The notes under the pieces were generated by a model that was not told the origin of the DNA, did not search any database, and was given only the letters and a program-made list of their open reading frames with translations. From a bacterium (GTDB lineage Bacteria; Acidobacteriota; Thermoanaerobaculia; Multivoradales; J023): a stretch of DNA of 39,455 nt. The position numbers and the translations under genes were made by a program. The stretch spans positions 1 to 39,455 of the forward strand of contig JAAELT010000361.1 of the NCBI GenBank assembly GCA_024226315.1. The letters run 5' to 3'. How positions within the stretch are numbered: position 1 is the stretch's first letter; each line of letters starts with the position of its first letter. Of this stretch, positions 22,801-31,009 are shown in pieces.

Positions 22801-24986
22801 TGATCCTCGGCCAGGTCAGGGACTTCATGGTCGTCAAGCTGATCACGGCCGCGGTCACCTGGATCGCCAGCCTGTTCAGCCCGGTGGGCGCCATCGTCAA
22901 GCTGCTGTTCACGGTCTGGAACCTGTTCCTGTTCCTCAAGGACCAGCTGATGCGCATCGCCGGCATCGTCAAGTCGGTGATCGACGGCATCGCCAACGTC
23001 GCCCATGGCGTGCTCGGCCCGGCGGCGGCCAAGGTCGAGGAGGCGATGGCCAACCTGCTGCCGGTGGCCATCGACCTGATCATGAAGCTGCTCGGCATCA
23101 CCGGCGTCTCGCAGCGGGTGAAGGGGGTGATCGAGGGCATCCGCGAGCGCGTCGACAAGGCCGCCGACAAGCTGATCGCCAAGGCGATGAAGCTGTTCAA
23201 GCCGAAGAAGAAGAAGAAAAGTGACGATGCGGCGGCGGCGACGGCGGCTGCGGAGTCGAAAGGCAGCGGGGAGATCGAGGTCGGTGAGCCGATGACGATC
23301 GAGAGACCGGGGGAGGATGCGCTCCTGTTCATCGACGTCGAGGGGAAAGAGGCCACGGTCATGATCAAGGCCTCTCCGGCCCGGCCGATCGTTCGATGGT
23401 TGAAAGCCACGCAGGAAAAGCTCGACAAGAGCAAGCCTCTCAAGAAGAGACACCAGCCGACCCTCACGAAGGCCTTCACCGAGCTCCGCCAGCTCGACGG
23501 GGCCTCGTCTCGGCTCGCCGCGGCGAAGAGGGTCGTCGCCAGCGGGAAAGAGCCCGAGGCCAGCAAGGCCAAGGCCAGGATCCCCGCCCTCACCAAGAAG
23601 GTCGACCAGCGCCAGACCGCGCTCCATACGACCCTCGCCGCGCTCATGGGGAAGAGCCCGACGCTGCGTGGAAGCTCCGCCACGGATCCGTGGGTCGTCA
23701 TCTTCGAGACTGACGTCGGTAAAGCTCACCCGGACGCCCAGATCAAGATCCGCAAGGAAATCAGGAGGCTCGGCAGCGAGGACTGGCTGCGCTGGCGCTG
23801 GCGTCAAGTCCAGGAAGCCCTGATCGCGGATCACGCAACCGGCGGAAAGCTCTTCGCCAGGCCGCTCAAGGCGACGAACGGCAAGTTCGCCCAGAACCTG
23901 CGGGACAAGCTGATCGCGGATCTGAAGGGGCGCGAGGGTACGCACGAGACGATCGACTGCGAGGACGGCAAGGACCCCAAGGACGTCGATTACCCGGCCA
24001 AGGCCGACGTTCGGAATTTCGTCACCAACTACGTCGCGAAGCCGCTCGACGAGGGGACCGAGCCGGCGGTGCTCGCCGGTATTCAAGCGGCGATCTTCAA
24101 GAAGAAGAGCCACGCGAACCTGGTCAAGAAAACTCTGCCGCCCCTCATCTTTGCCGGGCTGGAGCGCTGGCACAAGTCCAAGTCCAAGAAGAAGCGCGCC
24201 AAGCCGACTCAGCGGTTCCTCGACGCGATCAAGGCGGCGGGCTCCTTCTACGGCTTGCTCAAGGGAATCGCCCTCGGCGGCAAGTTCAACGGCATCGACC
24301 GCTTCAATTGGAAGATCATCGCCGGGCACAAGGGCAACAAGGAGGAGATCGGCACGCGATTCCGGGCGCTCAAGCCGCGGACGCACGAATGGATCCCGAC
24401 CCGTTTCGTCGCCGATGTAGTGCATCGGGCCTCGCGGCTGCCGGTCTCGGCGTCGCCCGCCCTGTGGATCGAGATGCAGGACGAGTTCCGCGCTCCGACC
24501 AAGGGCATCATCTTCAAGCCCGACTCCGCCGACAGGACCAGAAAGATCAAAGGTAGACCCGGTTCGGGCGACGCGACCAAGAACCTCACCGTCTTGCAGG
24601 GTCATCCGGGCGCCGTCTACGCGCCGGTCGACGACAAGGGATACGCGGATGAGGGCGGTAAGCCCAAGGCCAAGCAGCAGACGAAGACCTCGAACACCTG
24701 GCACCAGGGTCTCAACGCGATCTACACCGAGAGCGAGAGCGCTCCGACCACGGCTTCGGCCCTTTACAACATCTGGATGGACGTCGGCAAGCTGTTCCTG
24801 AACACGGTCTGGGACGGCAAGCAGGCGCCGTCGGATCCGTTCGACGAGTACTACGCCGCCCGCGGAGTCGGCAAACCGCGGCTGACGTTCAACCAGGTTC
24901 GCAACGCCTACGTCTCGGACTACTACAAGAAGACCTTGAAAGGCTTTCAGAAGGCCGAGGCGGTCGCCAAGAAGGCCATCTCTTGA
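19815..24986 (+). CDS. Giant DUF4157 protein, candidate cargo/tape measure
   Basis: A 1723-residue multidomain protein starting at ATG 19815 (ATGA overlap). Residues about 75-145 are a DUF4157 domain with a metallopeptidase-like H135-E-V-V-H139 helix (AHEVVHALQ). Then come an acidic, repetitive Ser/Glu region (150-400) and a Gly/Asp linker near 413 (FFSSLFGGGGGDDD). A charged coiled-coil stretch follows (about 480-690), then a long amphipathic/hydrophobic helical region (about 693-1130) beginning TSWWDRLKSWVKEQFAKL and ending in a Lys run (LFKPKKKKK). A separate basic C-terminal region fills 1130-1723. That last part has RFNWKIIAGHKGNKEEIGTR, HEWIPTRFVADVV and NTWHQGLNAIYTE segments and no family I recognise. 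DUF4157 proteins are markers of eCIS loci and often carry toxic C-termini, so cargo is the first hypothesis. Confidence 0.85.
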   Translation: MSKKRVKVCAGKRKERQVPARRPSPRSNAGQTDRAPRPEAKAAAAPGGDHRMSSIRATGVPAGRLPGPGAEGVESIPLPWRERLEARLRRPLAHLEVLTGPAVASALDSLGATAATRGQRIYLADPGADFGTVAHEVVHALQVSGEPLVGPKERTNEGEESTGAGSASAEAEGHVVEADAPAEQEAARVAERLAVEGAGSDMPPLEQSLEPGDVALLRVTDPASDPAARLDQALSESGPSPENGSSSEKKASVSEPAVESASESASEPSAESVPELEPSPTFDLPAMPATELSADELAARQQEKTAALAAIDQAEGASGTVGAFADAPPSVKAMAQGTLGGKIDGAVQNEEADFSAGVPEFHAEMGGTPLDDQEGAPEVATPEIGEVKLEDGTPAPDHQPELPPTEDKGKFLANNAVVSFFSSLFGGGGGDDDGERRAEAIGKSLDKIETTDSEIDTSPGAKPKVAQEGETDPQRIDDQKGAGREQARGARDEAAQAVVDGPGPEQAQLRKMDEIKTVGELKRPQVEGVASASGAERFQQLAMPEEVNAQFDADRHGAMRDSMAEAQGAMEGAESERDTGREQALAEAESDRQTLMEEADGEQRGEVLEARKSIQTERQSTLEAQADGVRDLETEAETKSRDNRSQIKTRVTEDEEAISGRYDKAEGEAEGKMVKGEEDAETERKKSEEESKNTSWWDRLKSWVKEQFAKLTAAIGKIFDAVRAAIKTALDAVRDFAKGLIDAVASFIKEAIAAFGEMLKGLVDVLLADLFPELARKLKEKIDGAVETAQKAVDKVADDLKKGVDAMVDALQAGLNAILDVFQAAINFGLAVLAAAITGDWGEVAKMLLEAALKLVGIDPEEFYAYVGKAMDVIGLIIDAPGTFLLNCVNAVMQGFESFAGNFFTHLKAGIIKWLTGAMGDLVIPEKFDFFGVLDLGRQIMGLTWEWLRGKAVKVIGEENVERVEYIFDYVDTLREEGWGGLFQRIMEDLTGLAGMILGQVRDFMVVKLITAAVTWIASLFSPVGAIVKLLFTVWNLFLFLKDQLMRIAGIVKSVIDGIANVAHGVLGPAAAKVEEAMANLLPVAIDLIMKLLGITGVSQRVKGVIEGIRERVDKAADKLIAKAMKLFKPKKKKKSDDAAAATAAAESKGSGEIEVGEPMTIERPGEDALLFIDVEGKEATVMIKASPARPIVRWLKATQEKLDKSKPLKKRHQPTLTKAFTELRQLDGASSRLAAAKRVVASGKEPEASKAKARIPALTKKVDQRQTALHTTLAALMGKSPTLRGSSATDPWVVIFETDVGKAHPDAQIKIRKEIRRLGSEDWLRWRWRQVQEALIADHATGGKLFARPLKATNGKFAQNLRDKLIADLKGREGTHETIDCEDGKDPKDVDYPAKADVRNFVTNYVAKPLDEGTEPAVLAGIQAAIFKKKSHANLVKKTLPPLIFAGLERWHKSKSKKKRAKPTQRFLDAIKAAGSFYGLLKGIALGGKFNGIDRFNWKIIAGHKGNKEEIGTRFRALKPRTHEWIPTRFVADVVHRASRLPVSASPALWIEMQDEFRAPTKGIIFKPDSADRTRKIKGRPGSGDATKNLTVLQGHPGAVYAPVDDKGYADEGGKPKAKQQTKTSNTWHQGLNAIYTESESAPTTASALYNIWMDVGKLFLNTVWDGKQAPSDPFDEYYAARGVGKPRLTFNQVRNAYVSDYYKKTLKGFQKAEAVAKKAIS

Positions 24987-25064
24987 TGACCCGCTCAGAC
25001 GCGGCGAAGAAAGTGGCGGGTTTCGGGTAGCGCTCGCGTATTCGATGAGTAAGGAGCCTCGTAG

Positions 25065-25712
25065 ATGAACACGTTTCCCGGATCCCCCAAAGTCCGCAAA
25101 GGCGCCCTGGTGGTGATCGATCCGCTCGATCCGATTCCCAAGGTGATCTCCTTCCAGTACAACCCCGAGACGCTGTCGCGCTCGCTCGAGGCGCAGACCG
25201 CCGGCGAGGCGGAGCTCGACGCCACGGCGATGGCGGCGCCGCCGATCGAGAGCATCAAGCTGGAGGCCGATCTCGACGCCACCGATCAGCTCGAGGCCGG
25301 CGAGCAGGGCGCCGAGGAGCTCGGTCTGCATCCCCAGTTGGCGGTGCTCGAGCTGTTGCTCTACCCGTCGACCGCGCGGGTGATCGCCAACACCGTGCTG
25401 CTGGCGTTGGGCACGATGGAGGTGACGCCGCCCACCGGGCCGATGGTGCTGTTCATCTGGGGGCCGCAACGCATTCTGCCGGTGCGGCTGACCGAGTTCA
25501 GCGTCACCGAGGAAGCCTACGACCCGAGGCTCAACCCGATCCGCGCCAAGGTCTCGCTCGGCCTGCGGGTGCTCAGCTACCACGACCTGCCGCTCACCCA
25601 TCCGGGCTACGCCCTGTTCCTCGCGCACCAGGTGACCAAGGAGGCGATGGCCATGGTGGCTCGCGCCAACGACCTCGGCGCCGTGCTCGACGGCGATGCC
25701 CAGCTCTTCTGA
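25065..25712 (+). CDS. CIS tube-domain baseplate protein (Afp7/Pvc7-like)
   Basis: A 215-residue protein containing the contractile injection system tube protein domain: VIDPLDPIPKVISFQYNPET near residue 25, then AQLAVLELLL-type LHPQLAVLELLLYPST, then GPMVLFIWGPQRILPVRLTE and VTEEAYDPRLNPIRAKVSLG. In Afp and PVC the equivalent joins the spike hub to the tube, usually with a LysM domain at its C-terminus. Here LysM is a separate gene immediately downstream. AAGGAG (25051-25056) lies 8 nt before the ATG. The 78-bp gap after the DUF4157 gene is the largest within this part of the operon. Confidence 0.85.
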   Translation: MNTFPGSPKVRKGALVVIDPLDPIPKVISFQYNPETLSRSLEAQTAGEAELDATAMAAPPIESIKLEADLDATDQLEAGEQGAEELGLHPQLAVLELLLYPSTARVIANTVLLALGTMEVTPPTGPMVLFIWGPQRILPVRLTEFSVTEEAYDPRLNPIRAKVSLGLRVLSYHDLPLTHPGYALFLAHQVTKEAMAMVARANDLGAVLDGDAQLF

Positions 25713-25756
25713 AGACCTGTTGATCCGAGACCGAGTCGCGACCTGGAGACCTGAAG

Positions 25757-26050
25757 ATGTTCGACCCGAATACCAGCCGTTACGGCAAGCTCACCACCCA
25801 CGTGCACACCACGGCCGACGGTACCGAGGTGCCCTACGTGGAGCGCCGCCTGTTGCCCGACCCGGAGGAGGCGACCCTCCTGGCCGAGGCCACCGTCGCC
25901 GACGGCGAGCGCCTCGATCAGATCGCCGGCCGCACCCTCGGCGACTCCACCCAGTGGTGGCGCATCGCCGACGCCTCGCGTGCCATGGCCCCCGAAGAGT
26001 TGGTCGAAGAGCCCGGCGAGAAGCTGCGGGTTCCGGTGCCGCAACCCTGA
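25757..26050 (+). CDS. LysM-like small baseplate protein
   Basis: A 97-residue protein with a LysM-type or phage tail protein X fold: VADGERLDQIAGRTLGDSTQ, then WWRIADASRAMAPEEL, then PGEKLRVPVP. In tails this domain helps clamp the hub and may contact peptidoglycan. The first 40 residues (TSRYGKLTTHVHTTADGTEV, then PYVERRLLP) are the linker that precedes LysM in eCIS versions. GGAG lies 8 nt before the ATG. No signal peptide, so it is assembled in the cytoplasm. Confidence 0.85.
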   Translation: MFDPNTSRYGKLTTHVHTTADGTEVPYVERRLLPDPEEATLLAEATVADGERLDQIAGRTLGDSTQWWRIADASRAMAPEELVEEPGEKLRVPVPQP

Positions 26051-26066
26051 TCGCGAGGACGACGAC

Positions 26067-27203
26067 GTGAGCCTGCTCGGAACCCACCTCACCCTGATGC
26101 TCGGCCCGGTCGTGCCGGTGCCCGCTCCGCCGACCTTGCTGGAGGCGCTGGACAAGGTCGAGGTCACCCACTCGGATTCGGAGCGCTCCGGCTTCCAGCT
26201 GACCTTCCGCGCCGGCCGCGGCCAGCTCGGGATCGCGGACTACCCAGTGCTCATGGATCCGCTCCTCGCCCCCGGCGTGCGGGTGGTGGTGATGGTCACC
26301 TTCGGAGTCGTGCCGCGGGTCTTGGTCGACGGCTTGATCACCCATCAGCAGCTGTCTCCCGGCGAGAATCCCGGAGAGGGCACTCTGGCGGTCACCGGCG
26401 AGGACCTGACCGTGGTGATGGACCGCAACGAGAAAGTCGTCGAGCACCCGGCACAGACCGAGTCGGTGATCGCGCTCAAGATCCTGGCGACCTACGCCCA
26501 CTACGGGATCGTGCCGCAGGTGATTCCGCCGCCCGCGTTCGAGGTGCCGGTGCCGACCGATCGCGTCCCGGTCCAGCGAGGCACCGACCTGGCCTATCTG
26601 CAGGAGCTCGCCGAGCGCTTCGGGTACGTCTTCTACCTCGAGCCCGGGCCGGCGCCGGCCATGAGCCTGGCCTACTGGGGGCCGCCGAACCGGACCGGGC
26701 TGCCGCAGCCGGCGCTGTCGGTGAACCTGGGCTCGTCCACCAACGTCACCACGATCGACTTCAAGAACGACGCCGCGGCGGTCTCTTCGGTCGAGGGCTC
26801 GATCCAGGATCGGCAGACCAACGTCACCATTCCGGTGAAGTCCCTGCCCAGCCTGCGCCCGCCGCTGGCCGCCGTCCCGGCGCTCTTCAACCCGATCCTC
26901 GCCGGCAAGAAGGCCTACCGTGGCGGCGGCGGCAAGAGCGCCACCCAGGCGATGGCCGAGGCCCAGGGGCAGAGCGAGGCGACCACCGACGTCGTCCAGG
27001 TCGACGGCGAGCTCGACGCCGGCCGCTACGGCCACGTGCTGCAGTCCCGCGGCCTGGTCGGCCTGCGCGGCGCCGGGTTCACCTACGACGGCCTCTACTA
27101 CGTCAAGACGGTCGGTCACGCGATCGCCCGCGGCAGCTACACCCAATCCTTCTCCCTGGTCCGCGAGGGCACGGGAGCCAACGTACCGGTGGTGCCTGTA
27201 TGA
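26067..27203 (+). CDS. gpD/gp27-like hub, N-terminal half of split VgrG
   Basis: A 378-residue protein starting at GTG 26067 with GAGGA upstream. It belongs to the phage late control gene D/gp27 group: early beta barrels (HSDSERSGFQLTFRAGRGQL, then RVLVDGLITHQQLSPGENPG), the conserved RGTDLAYLQELAERFGYVFY segment, and a C-terminal DGLYYVKTVGHAIARGSYTQ. In Afp8-type spikes this part is fused to the gp5-like needle; here the two are separate coupled genes (ATGA overlap), as in several environmental eCIS. The trimeric hub adapts the six-fold tube to the three-fold spike. Confidence 0.9.
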   Translation: MSLLGTHLTLMLGPVVPVPAPPTLLEALDKVEVTHSDSERSGFQLTFRAGRGQLGIADYPVLMDPLLAPGVRVVVMVTFGVVPRVLVDGLITHQQLSPGENPGEGTLAVTGEDLTVVMDRNEKVVEHPAQTESVIALKILATYAHYGIVPQVIPPPAFEVPVPTDRVPVQRGTDLAYLQELAERFGYVFYLEPGPAPAMSLAYWGPPNRTGLPQPALSVNLGSSTNVTTIDFKNDAAAVSSVEGSIQDRQTNVTIPVKSLPSLRPPLAAVPALFNPILAGKKAYRGGGGKSATQAMAEAQGQSEATTDVVQVDGELDAGRYGHVLQSRGLVGLRGAGFTYDGLYYVKTVGHAIARGSYTQSFSLVREGTGANVPVVPV

Positions 27204-27691
27204 ACCCCTATTACGGCAAGTACCGCGGCAAGGTCGAGAACAACGTCGACCCGCAGCAGCAGGGCCGCGTGCAGGTCAGCTGTCCGGCGGTGCTGGGTGA
27301 CGGCCGCAGCAGCTGGGCGATGCCTTCGGCGCCCTACGGCGGCTCGGGCGTCGGTTTCTTCGCCGTGCCGCCGGCGGGCGCCAACGTGTGGGTCGAGTTC
27401 GAGGGCGGCGACCCCGACTACCCGATCTGGTCCGGCTGCTTCTGGGGCCTGGGCGAGGCGCCCGCCACCCCGGCGCTCGCCGAGCTCAAGGTGTGGAAGA
27501 CCGACGCCGTCACCCTCACCCTCGACGACACTCCCGGTGCCGGCGGCTTCAAGCTCGAGGTCCTGTCGGCGGCCGGGCTGCTCGCCCTGACGATGGATGC
27601 GAACGGCATCACGCTGGCCAATGGCGGCGCCAAGATCCAGATGACGCCGGCCAGCGTGTCGGTCAACGAAGGCGCCCTGGAGGTGATCTGA
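27200..27691 (+). CDS. gp5-like spike, OB-fold and needle half of split VgrG
   Basis: A 163-residue protein with the gp5/VgrG OB domain: YYGKYRGKVENNVDPQQQGR, then VQVSCPAVLG, then APYGGSGVGFFAVPPAGANV, then WVEFEGGDPDYPIWSGCFWG. It is followed by a short beta region (TLTLDDTPGAGGFKLEVLSA, then ANGITLANGGAKIQMTP) forming the start of the triple-stranded needle. It overlaps the hub gene by 4 bp and the PAAR-like gene by 1 bp. The needle is short, so the PAAR-like tip must sit close to the OB domain. Confidence 0.92.
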   Translation: MNPYYGKYRGKVENNVDPQQQGRVQVSCPAVLGDGRSSWAMPSAPYGGSGVGFFAVPPAGANVWVEFEGGDPDYPIWSGCFWGLGEAPATPALAELKVWKTDAVTLTLDDTPGAGGFKLEVLSAAGLLALTMDANGITLANGGAKIQMTPASVSVNEGALEVI

Positions 27692-28023
27692 TGTCCGGCT
27701 TCCTGCTAACCGTCGCCGCCACCATGAGCTGCCCGCACGCCGGCCAGGCGACCACCAGCCTGGGCAACCCGCGGGTCAAGATCCAGGGGCAGCCGGTGGC
27801 CACGATGGCCGACCTCAGCACCGTCGCCGGCTGCGTCTTCGCCCCCGGCGGCGCCGCTTCGCCCTGCGTCACCGTCGAGTGGCTGGTGCCGGCGGCGCGG
27901 GTGATGGCCGGCGCTCAGCCGGTGCTGCTCCAGACCAGCACGGCCCTGTGCGCGAACGCCGCCAAGGCGCCCCAGGGGGCGCCGATCCTGATGGCCGACC
28001 AGACCCGAGTCAATGGAATCTGA
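27691..28023 (+). CDS. PAAR-like spike tip protein
   Basis: A 110-residue protein starting at ATG 27691, whose first base is the last base of the preceding TGA. Conserved features are MSCPHAGQA near the start, GNPRVKIQGQPVATMADLST, then VAGCVFAPGGAASPCVTVEW, then LLQTSTALCANAAKAP. Four cysteines (in SCPH, GCVF, PCVT and LCAN) are spaced like those of eCIS PAAR-like proteins (Afp10 position) and may bind a metal at the sharpened tip. The next gene's start lies 4 nt downstream of its stop. Confidence 0.85.
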   Translation: MSGFLLTVAATMSCPHAGQATTSLGNPRVKIQGQPVATMADLSTVAGCVFAPGGAASPCVTVEWLVPAARVMAGAQPVLLQTSTALCANAAKAPQGAPILMADQTRVNGI

Positions 28024-28027
28024 AGAC

Positions 28028-28390
28028 ATGTCCTACGAAATCGCCTACCCCTTTTCGATCGACGCCCGCGGCCGCACGGCCGCGGCCGGCGACGACCGCC
28101 ACCTGCGCGACCTGATCGAGCAGGTGCTGTTCACCACCCCCGGCGAGCGCGTCCACCGGCCGGACTTCGGCTGCGGATTGCTGCAGCTGGTTTTCGATCC
28201 GACCAGCGACGCTTTGCTCGAGACCGCCCGCATGACCGTCCAGGGCGCCCTCCAGCGCTGGCTCGGCGACCGCATCCAGGTCGACCGGGTGACGTTGTCG
28301 GCCACCGACGGCGCGGTGCGGGTACGGGTGGCCTATCGCCCACGCACCGGCGGCGAGAGTCGCGTGGTCATCTTCGAGCGGGAGACCTGA
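28028..28390 (+). CDS. gp25-like baseplate wedge protein
   Basis: A 120-residue GPW/gp25 family protein (Afp9-like): AYPFSIDARGRTAAAGDDRH, then LRDLIEQVLFTTPGERVHRP, then DFGCGLLQLVFDPTSDAL. This family initiates sheath assembly on the baseplate and carries a handshake strand like that of sheath. The EPR-type core of T6SS TssE appears here as PGERVHRPDFG. I choose ATG 28028 (MSYEIAYPF) because GAAG precedes it and homology starts there; an ATG at 28013 would overlap the PAAR gene. Confidence 0.92.
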   Translation: MSYEIAYPFSIDARGRTAAAGDDRHLRDLIEQVLFTTPGERVHRPDFGCGLLQLVFDPTSDALLETARMTVQGALQRWLGDRIQVDRVTLSATDGAVRVRVAYRPRTGGESRVVIFERET

Positions 28391-28393
28391 ACC

Positions 28394-31009
28394 ATGACCG
28401 TTGGATCCACGGCACGCTATTTCTGCGGCGACGAGGAGCGCCGGGCGGCTCTCGTCCGGGTGCTCGAGGAAACCGAGAGCAAGGGTCTGGAGCAGACCCT
28501 CAACGGCGTCGACTTCCTCGAGGTGCTCGACGTCGAGCTGGTGGGGACGGAGCTCGAAGTCGAGGGGCTGCGCCAGCGGATGCTGCTCGTCCAGTGCTAC
28601 TCCGAGGTCGGCTTCGAGACCATCGTGGCGGAGAACGTCCGCATCACCGGCGGCGTGCGCGTCGACGTCGGGGTGGAGTGGATACTCCGGCTCACCGACG
28701 TCGAGCAGCCGCCCAGCGCCGAGGCGCAGGAGCGGCTCGATCTGTTGCCGAGCGCCGGCCTCGTCCAGTTCTTCCGGCACTACCGGGCCGGGGACGACAT
28801 TCCCCGGGAGCGCATCCTGGTGGTGGGCACCGACCGCGCCGGCGATTTCTCCACCTATCGCCTCGAGCTGATCGCGGCGCTCGGCGAGTCGACTTCGCTC
28901 TCCGGCTTCGACCCGCGGCTGGCGTCGCTCGAGTTCAGCTTCAAGGTCGAGTGCCCGAGCGACTTCGACAGCGTCTCGGAGGAGACCTGCCCGCCGACGG
29001 TGGCGAGCGCGCCGCGCATCGACTACCTGGCCAAGGACTACACCAGCTTCCGCCGCCTGATGCTCGACCGGTTGAGCGCCGTGGCGCCCGGCTGGCAGGA
29101 GCGCAGCCCGGCGGATCTGGGCGTCGTGCTGGTCGAGCTGCTGGCCCACGTCGGCGATCAGCTCAGCTACTACCAGGACGCGGTCGCCACCGAGGCCTAC
29201 CTGGGAACCGCCCGCCAGCGGATCTCGGTGCGCCGCCACGCCCGCCTGGTGGACTACCGGATCCGTGAGGGCACCAACGCCCGTGCCTGGATCGCCGTCG
29301 AGGTCGAGGCCGCGAGCAACGCCGACGGTGCGACTCTGTCCGGCTCGGCCGGGGGTGACGCCGGCACGCGGCTGCTGACCCGCACCGGCGGCGGCGTGGC
29401 GATCGACGCCGCGCGGGCTGCCGACGCGGTGGTCGGTGGCGCCGTGGCGTTCGAGACCCTGATGCCGGTGACGCTGCGCGCCGAGCACAACGAGATCCCG
29501 TTCTATACCTGGAGCGACCGCGCCTGCTGCCTGCCGGTGGGCGCCACCACGGCCACCCTCGAGGGTGCGTTGACCGAGATCGCGGTGGGCGACCACCTGC
29601 TGTTCGAGGAGGTGATGGGCGCGAGGACCGGCAGCCCCGCCGACGCTGACCCGGATCACTGTCACGTCGTGCGCCTGACGTCGGTGACGGTCGGCGAGGA
29701 TCCCCTGGTCGGCCCCGGCGAGCAGCCGATCTCGGTCACCGAGATCGGCTGGAACGCCGCCGACGCCCTGCCCTTCGCGCTGTGCGTGTCGGCCAATGCC
29801 GCTGACGGCCGCTACCTCGAGGGCGTGAGCGTGGCGCGCGGTAACGTCACCATCGCCGACCAGGGGGCAACGGCGGCCGAAGAAGAGCTGCCCGAGGTGC
29901 CGGAGGACGATCCCTACCGCCCGCGCCTCGCCGAGGGGCCACTGACGCACGCACTGCCGCTGCCCGAGGGCTACCTGCTCGCCGACGGCTCCACGCTCGA
30001 CGCCGATGACGTGCTGCCCGCGGTCGACCTGGAACAGGGCGATGCCGCCGAGGCGGTGCCGGCGGTGAGCCTGCTCGAAGACGACGGCACGGTGTGGACG
30101 CCGCAGCGCGATCTGCTGGCGAGCGGGCCGTTCTCACGCGAGCTGGTGGCCGAGATCGAGAACGACGGCCGGGCGCGGCTGCGCTTCGGCGACGGCGAGC
30201 ACGGCCTCGCCCCCACCCCGGGCTCGCGCTTCACCGCCACCTACCGGGTGGGCAACGGTCCCGCGGGCAACGTCGGCGCCGGCGCCGTGGCCCACGTGGT
30301 GGACGCCCCCGAGGGCATCCAGCGGGCGCGCAATCCGCTGCCGGCCTTCGGCGGCGAGGCTCCCGAGAGCATGGAAGAGGTTCGCCGCTACGCACCCCAG
30401 GCCTTCCGCGTCCAGGAGCGGGCGGTTGTGGCCGGCGACTACGCCGACGCCGCCGAGCGCCATCCGGAAGTTCAGCAGGCGACCGCCAGCTTCCGCTGGA
30501 CCGGCAGCTGGAACACGGTCTTCGTCACCATCGACCGCCGGGGCGGGCTGGACGTCGACGACGCCTTCGAGGCCCGCTTGCGCGAGCACCTGGAGCGCTT
30601 CCAATTGGCCGGCTACGACCTCGAGATCGAGGGCCCGCGGTTCGTGCCGGTGACCCTCGAGCTCGAAATCTGTTTGACCCGTGGCTACCGCAAGAGCGAC
30701 GTCGTGCGGGCGCTCTACGCCGCATTCGGTACGCGCCAGCTGGCAGACGGCAGCCAGGGGCTGTTCCATCCCGACCGCTGGACCTTCGGCCAGGCGGTCG
30801 ACCTGAGCCCGATCTACGCCGCGGCGAGTGCCGTCCAGGGGGTGGCCTCGGTCACCGTGCGGCGCTTCGAGCGCCGGGGCGTGTCCACCGACAAAGCGGT
30901 CTCCGAGGCGCGCGTCCCCATCGGGCGGCTCGAGATCGCGCGGCTCGACAACGATCCCGACCGGCCCGAGCACGGCCGGCTGATCCTGACCTTCGGAGGC
31001 GGAGCATGA
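28394..31009 (+). CDS. Baseplate J-like protein 1 (Afp11-like)
   Basis: An 871-residue putative baseplate assembly protein. The first about 190 residues form an N-terminal beta-rich domain. From about 200 the conserved baseplate J/gp6-like region begins (RIDYLAKDYTSFRRLMLDRL, then ERSPADLGVVLVELLAHVGD, then QLSYYQDAVATEAYLGTARQ, then RHARLVDYRI). The C-terminal ring-forming region includes RLRFGDGEHGLAPTPG-type RFGDGEHGLAP, then VVAGDYADAAERHPEVQQA and VTLELEICLTRGYRKSDVVR. In T4 terms it is the gp6 iris that holds the wedge. GGGAG lies 9 nt before ATG 28394. Its end overlaps the next gene's start (ATGA). Confidence 0.92.
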   Translation: MTVGSTARYFCGDEERRAALVRVLEETESKGLEQTLNGVDFLEVLDVELVGTELEVEGLRQRMLLVQCYSEVGFETIVAENVRITGGVRVDVGVEWILRLTDVEQPPSAEAQERLDLLPSAGLVQFFRHYRAGDDIPRERILVVGTDRAGDFSTYRLELIAALGESTSLSGFDPRLASLEFSFKVECPSDFDSVSEETCPPTVASAPRIDYLAKDYTSFRRLMLDRLSAVAPGWQERSPADLGVVLVELLAHVGDQLSYYQDAVATEAYLGTARQRISVRRHARLVDYRIREGTNARAWIAVEVEAASNADGATLSGSAGGDAGTRLLTRTGGGVAIDAARAADAVVGGAVAFETLMPVTLRAEHNEIPFYTWSDRACCLPVGATTATLEGALTEIAVGDHLLFEEVMGARTGSPADADPDHCHVVRLTSVTVGEDPLVGPGEQPISVTEIGWNAADALPFALCVSANAADGRYLEGVSVARGNVTIADQGATAAEEELPEVPEDDPYRPRLAEGPLTHALPLPEGYLLADGSTLDADDVLPAVDLEQGDAAEAVPAVSLLEDDGTVWTPQRDLLASGPFSRELVAEIENDGRARLRFGDGEHGLAPTPGSRFTATYRVGNGPAGNVGAGAVAHVVDAPEGIQRARNPLPAFGGEAPESMEEVRRYAPQAFRVQERAVVAGDYADAAERHPEVQQATASFRWTGSWNTVFVTIDRRGGLDVDDAFEARLREHLERFQLAGYDLEIEGPRFVPVTLELEICLTRGYRKSDVVRALYAAFGTRQLADGSQGLFHPDRWTFGQAVDLSPIYAAASAVQGVASVTVRRFERRGVSTDKAVSEARVPIGRLEIARLDNDPDRPEHGRLILTFGGGA

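Noticed and set aside
21411..25628. A 1405-codon minus-strand frame opposite the DUF4157 gene
   Set aside because: It is the mirror of high-GC third-position coding on the plus strand; its composition is Leu/Gly/Arg/Asp-biased and it has no domains.
28010..29950. A 646-codon minus-strand frame opposite gp25 and J1
   Set aside because: Same GC-skew artefact; the plus strand carries recognised baseplate genes.
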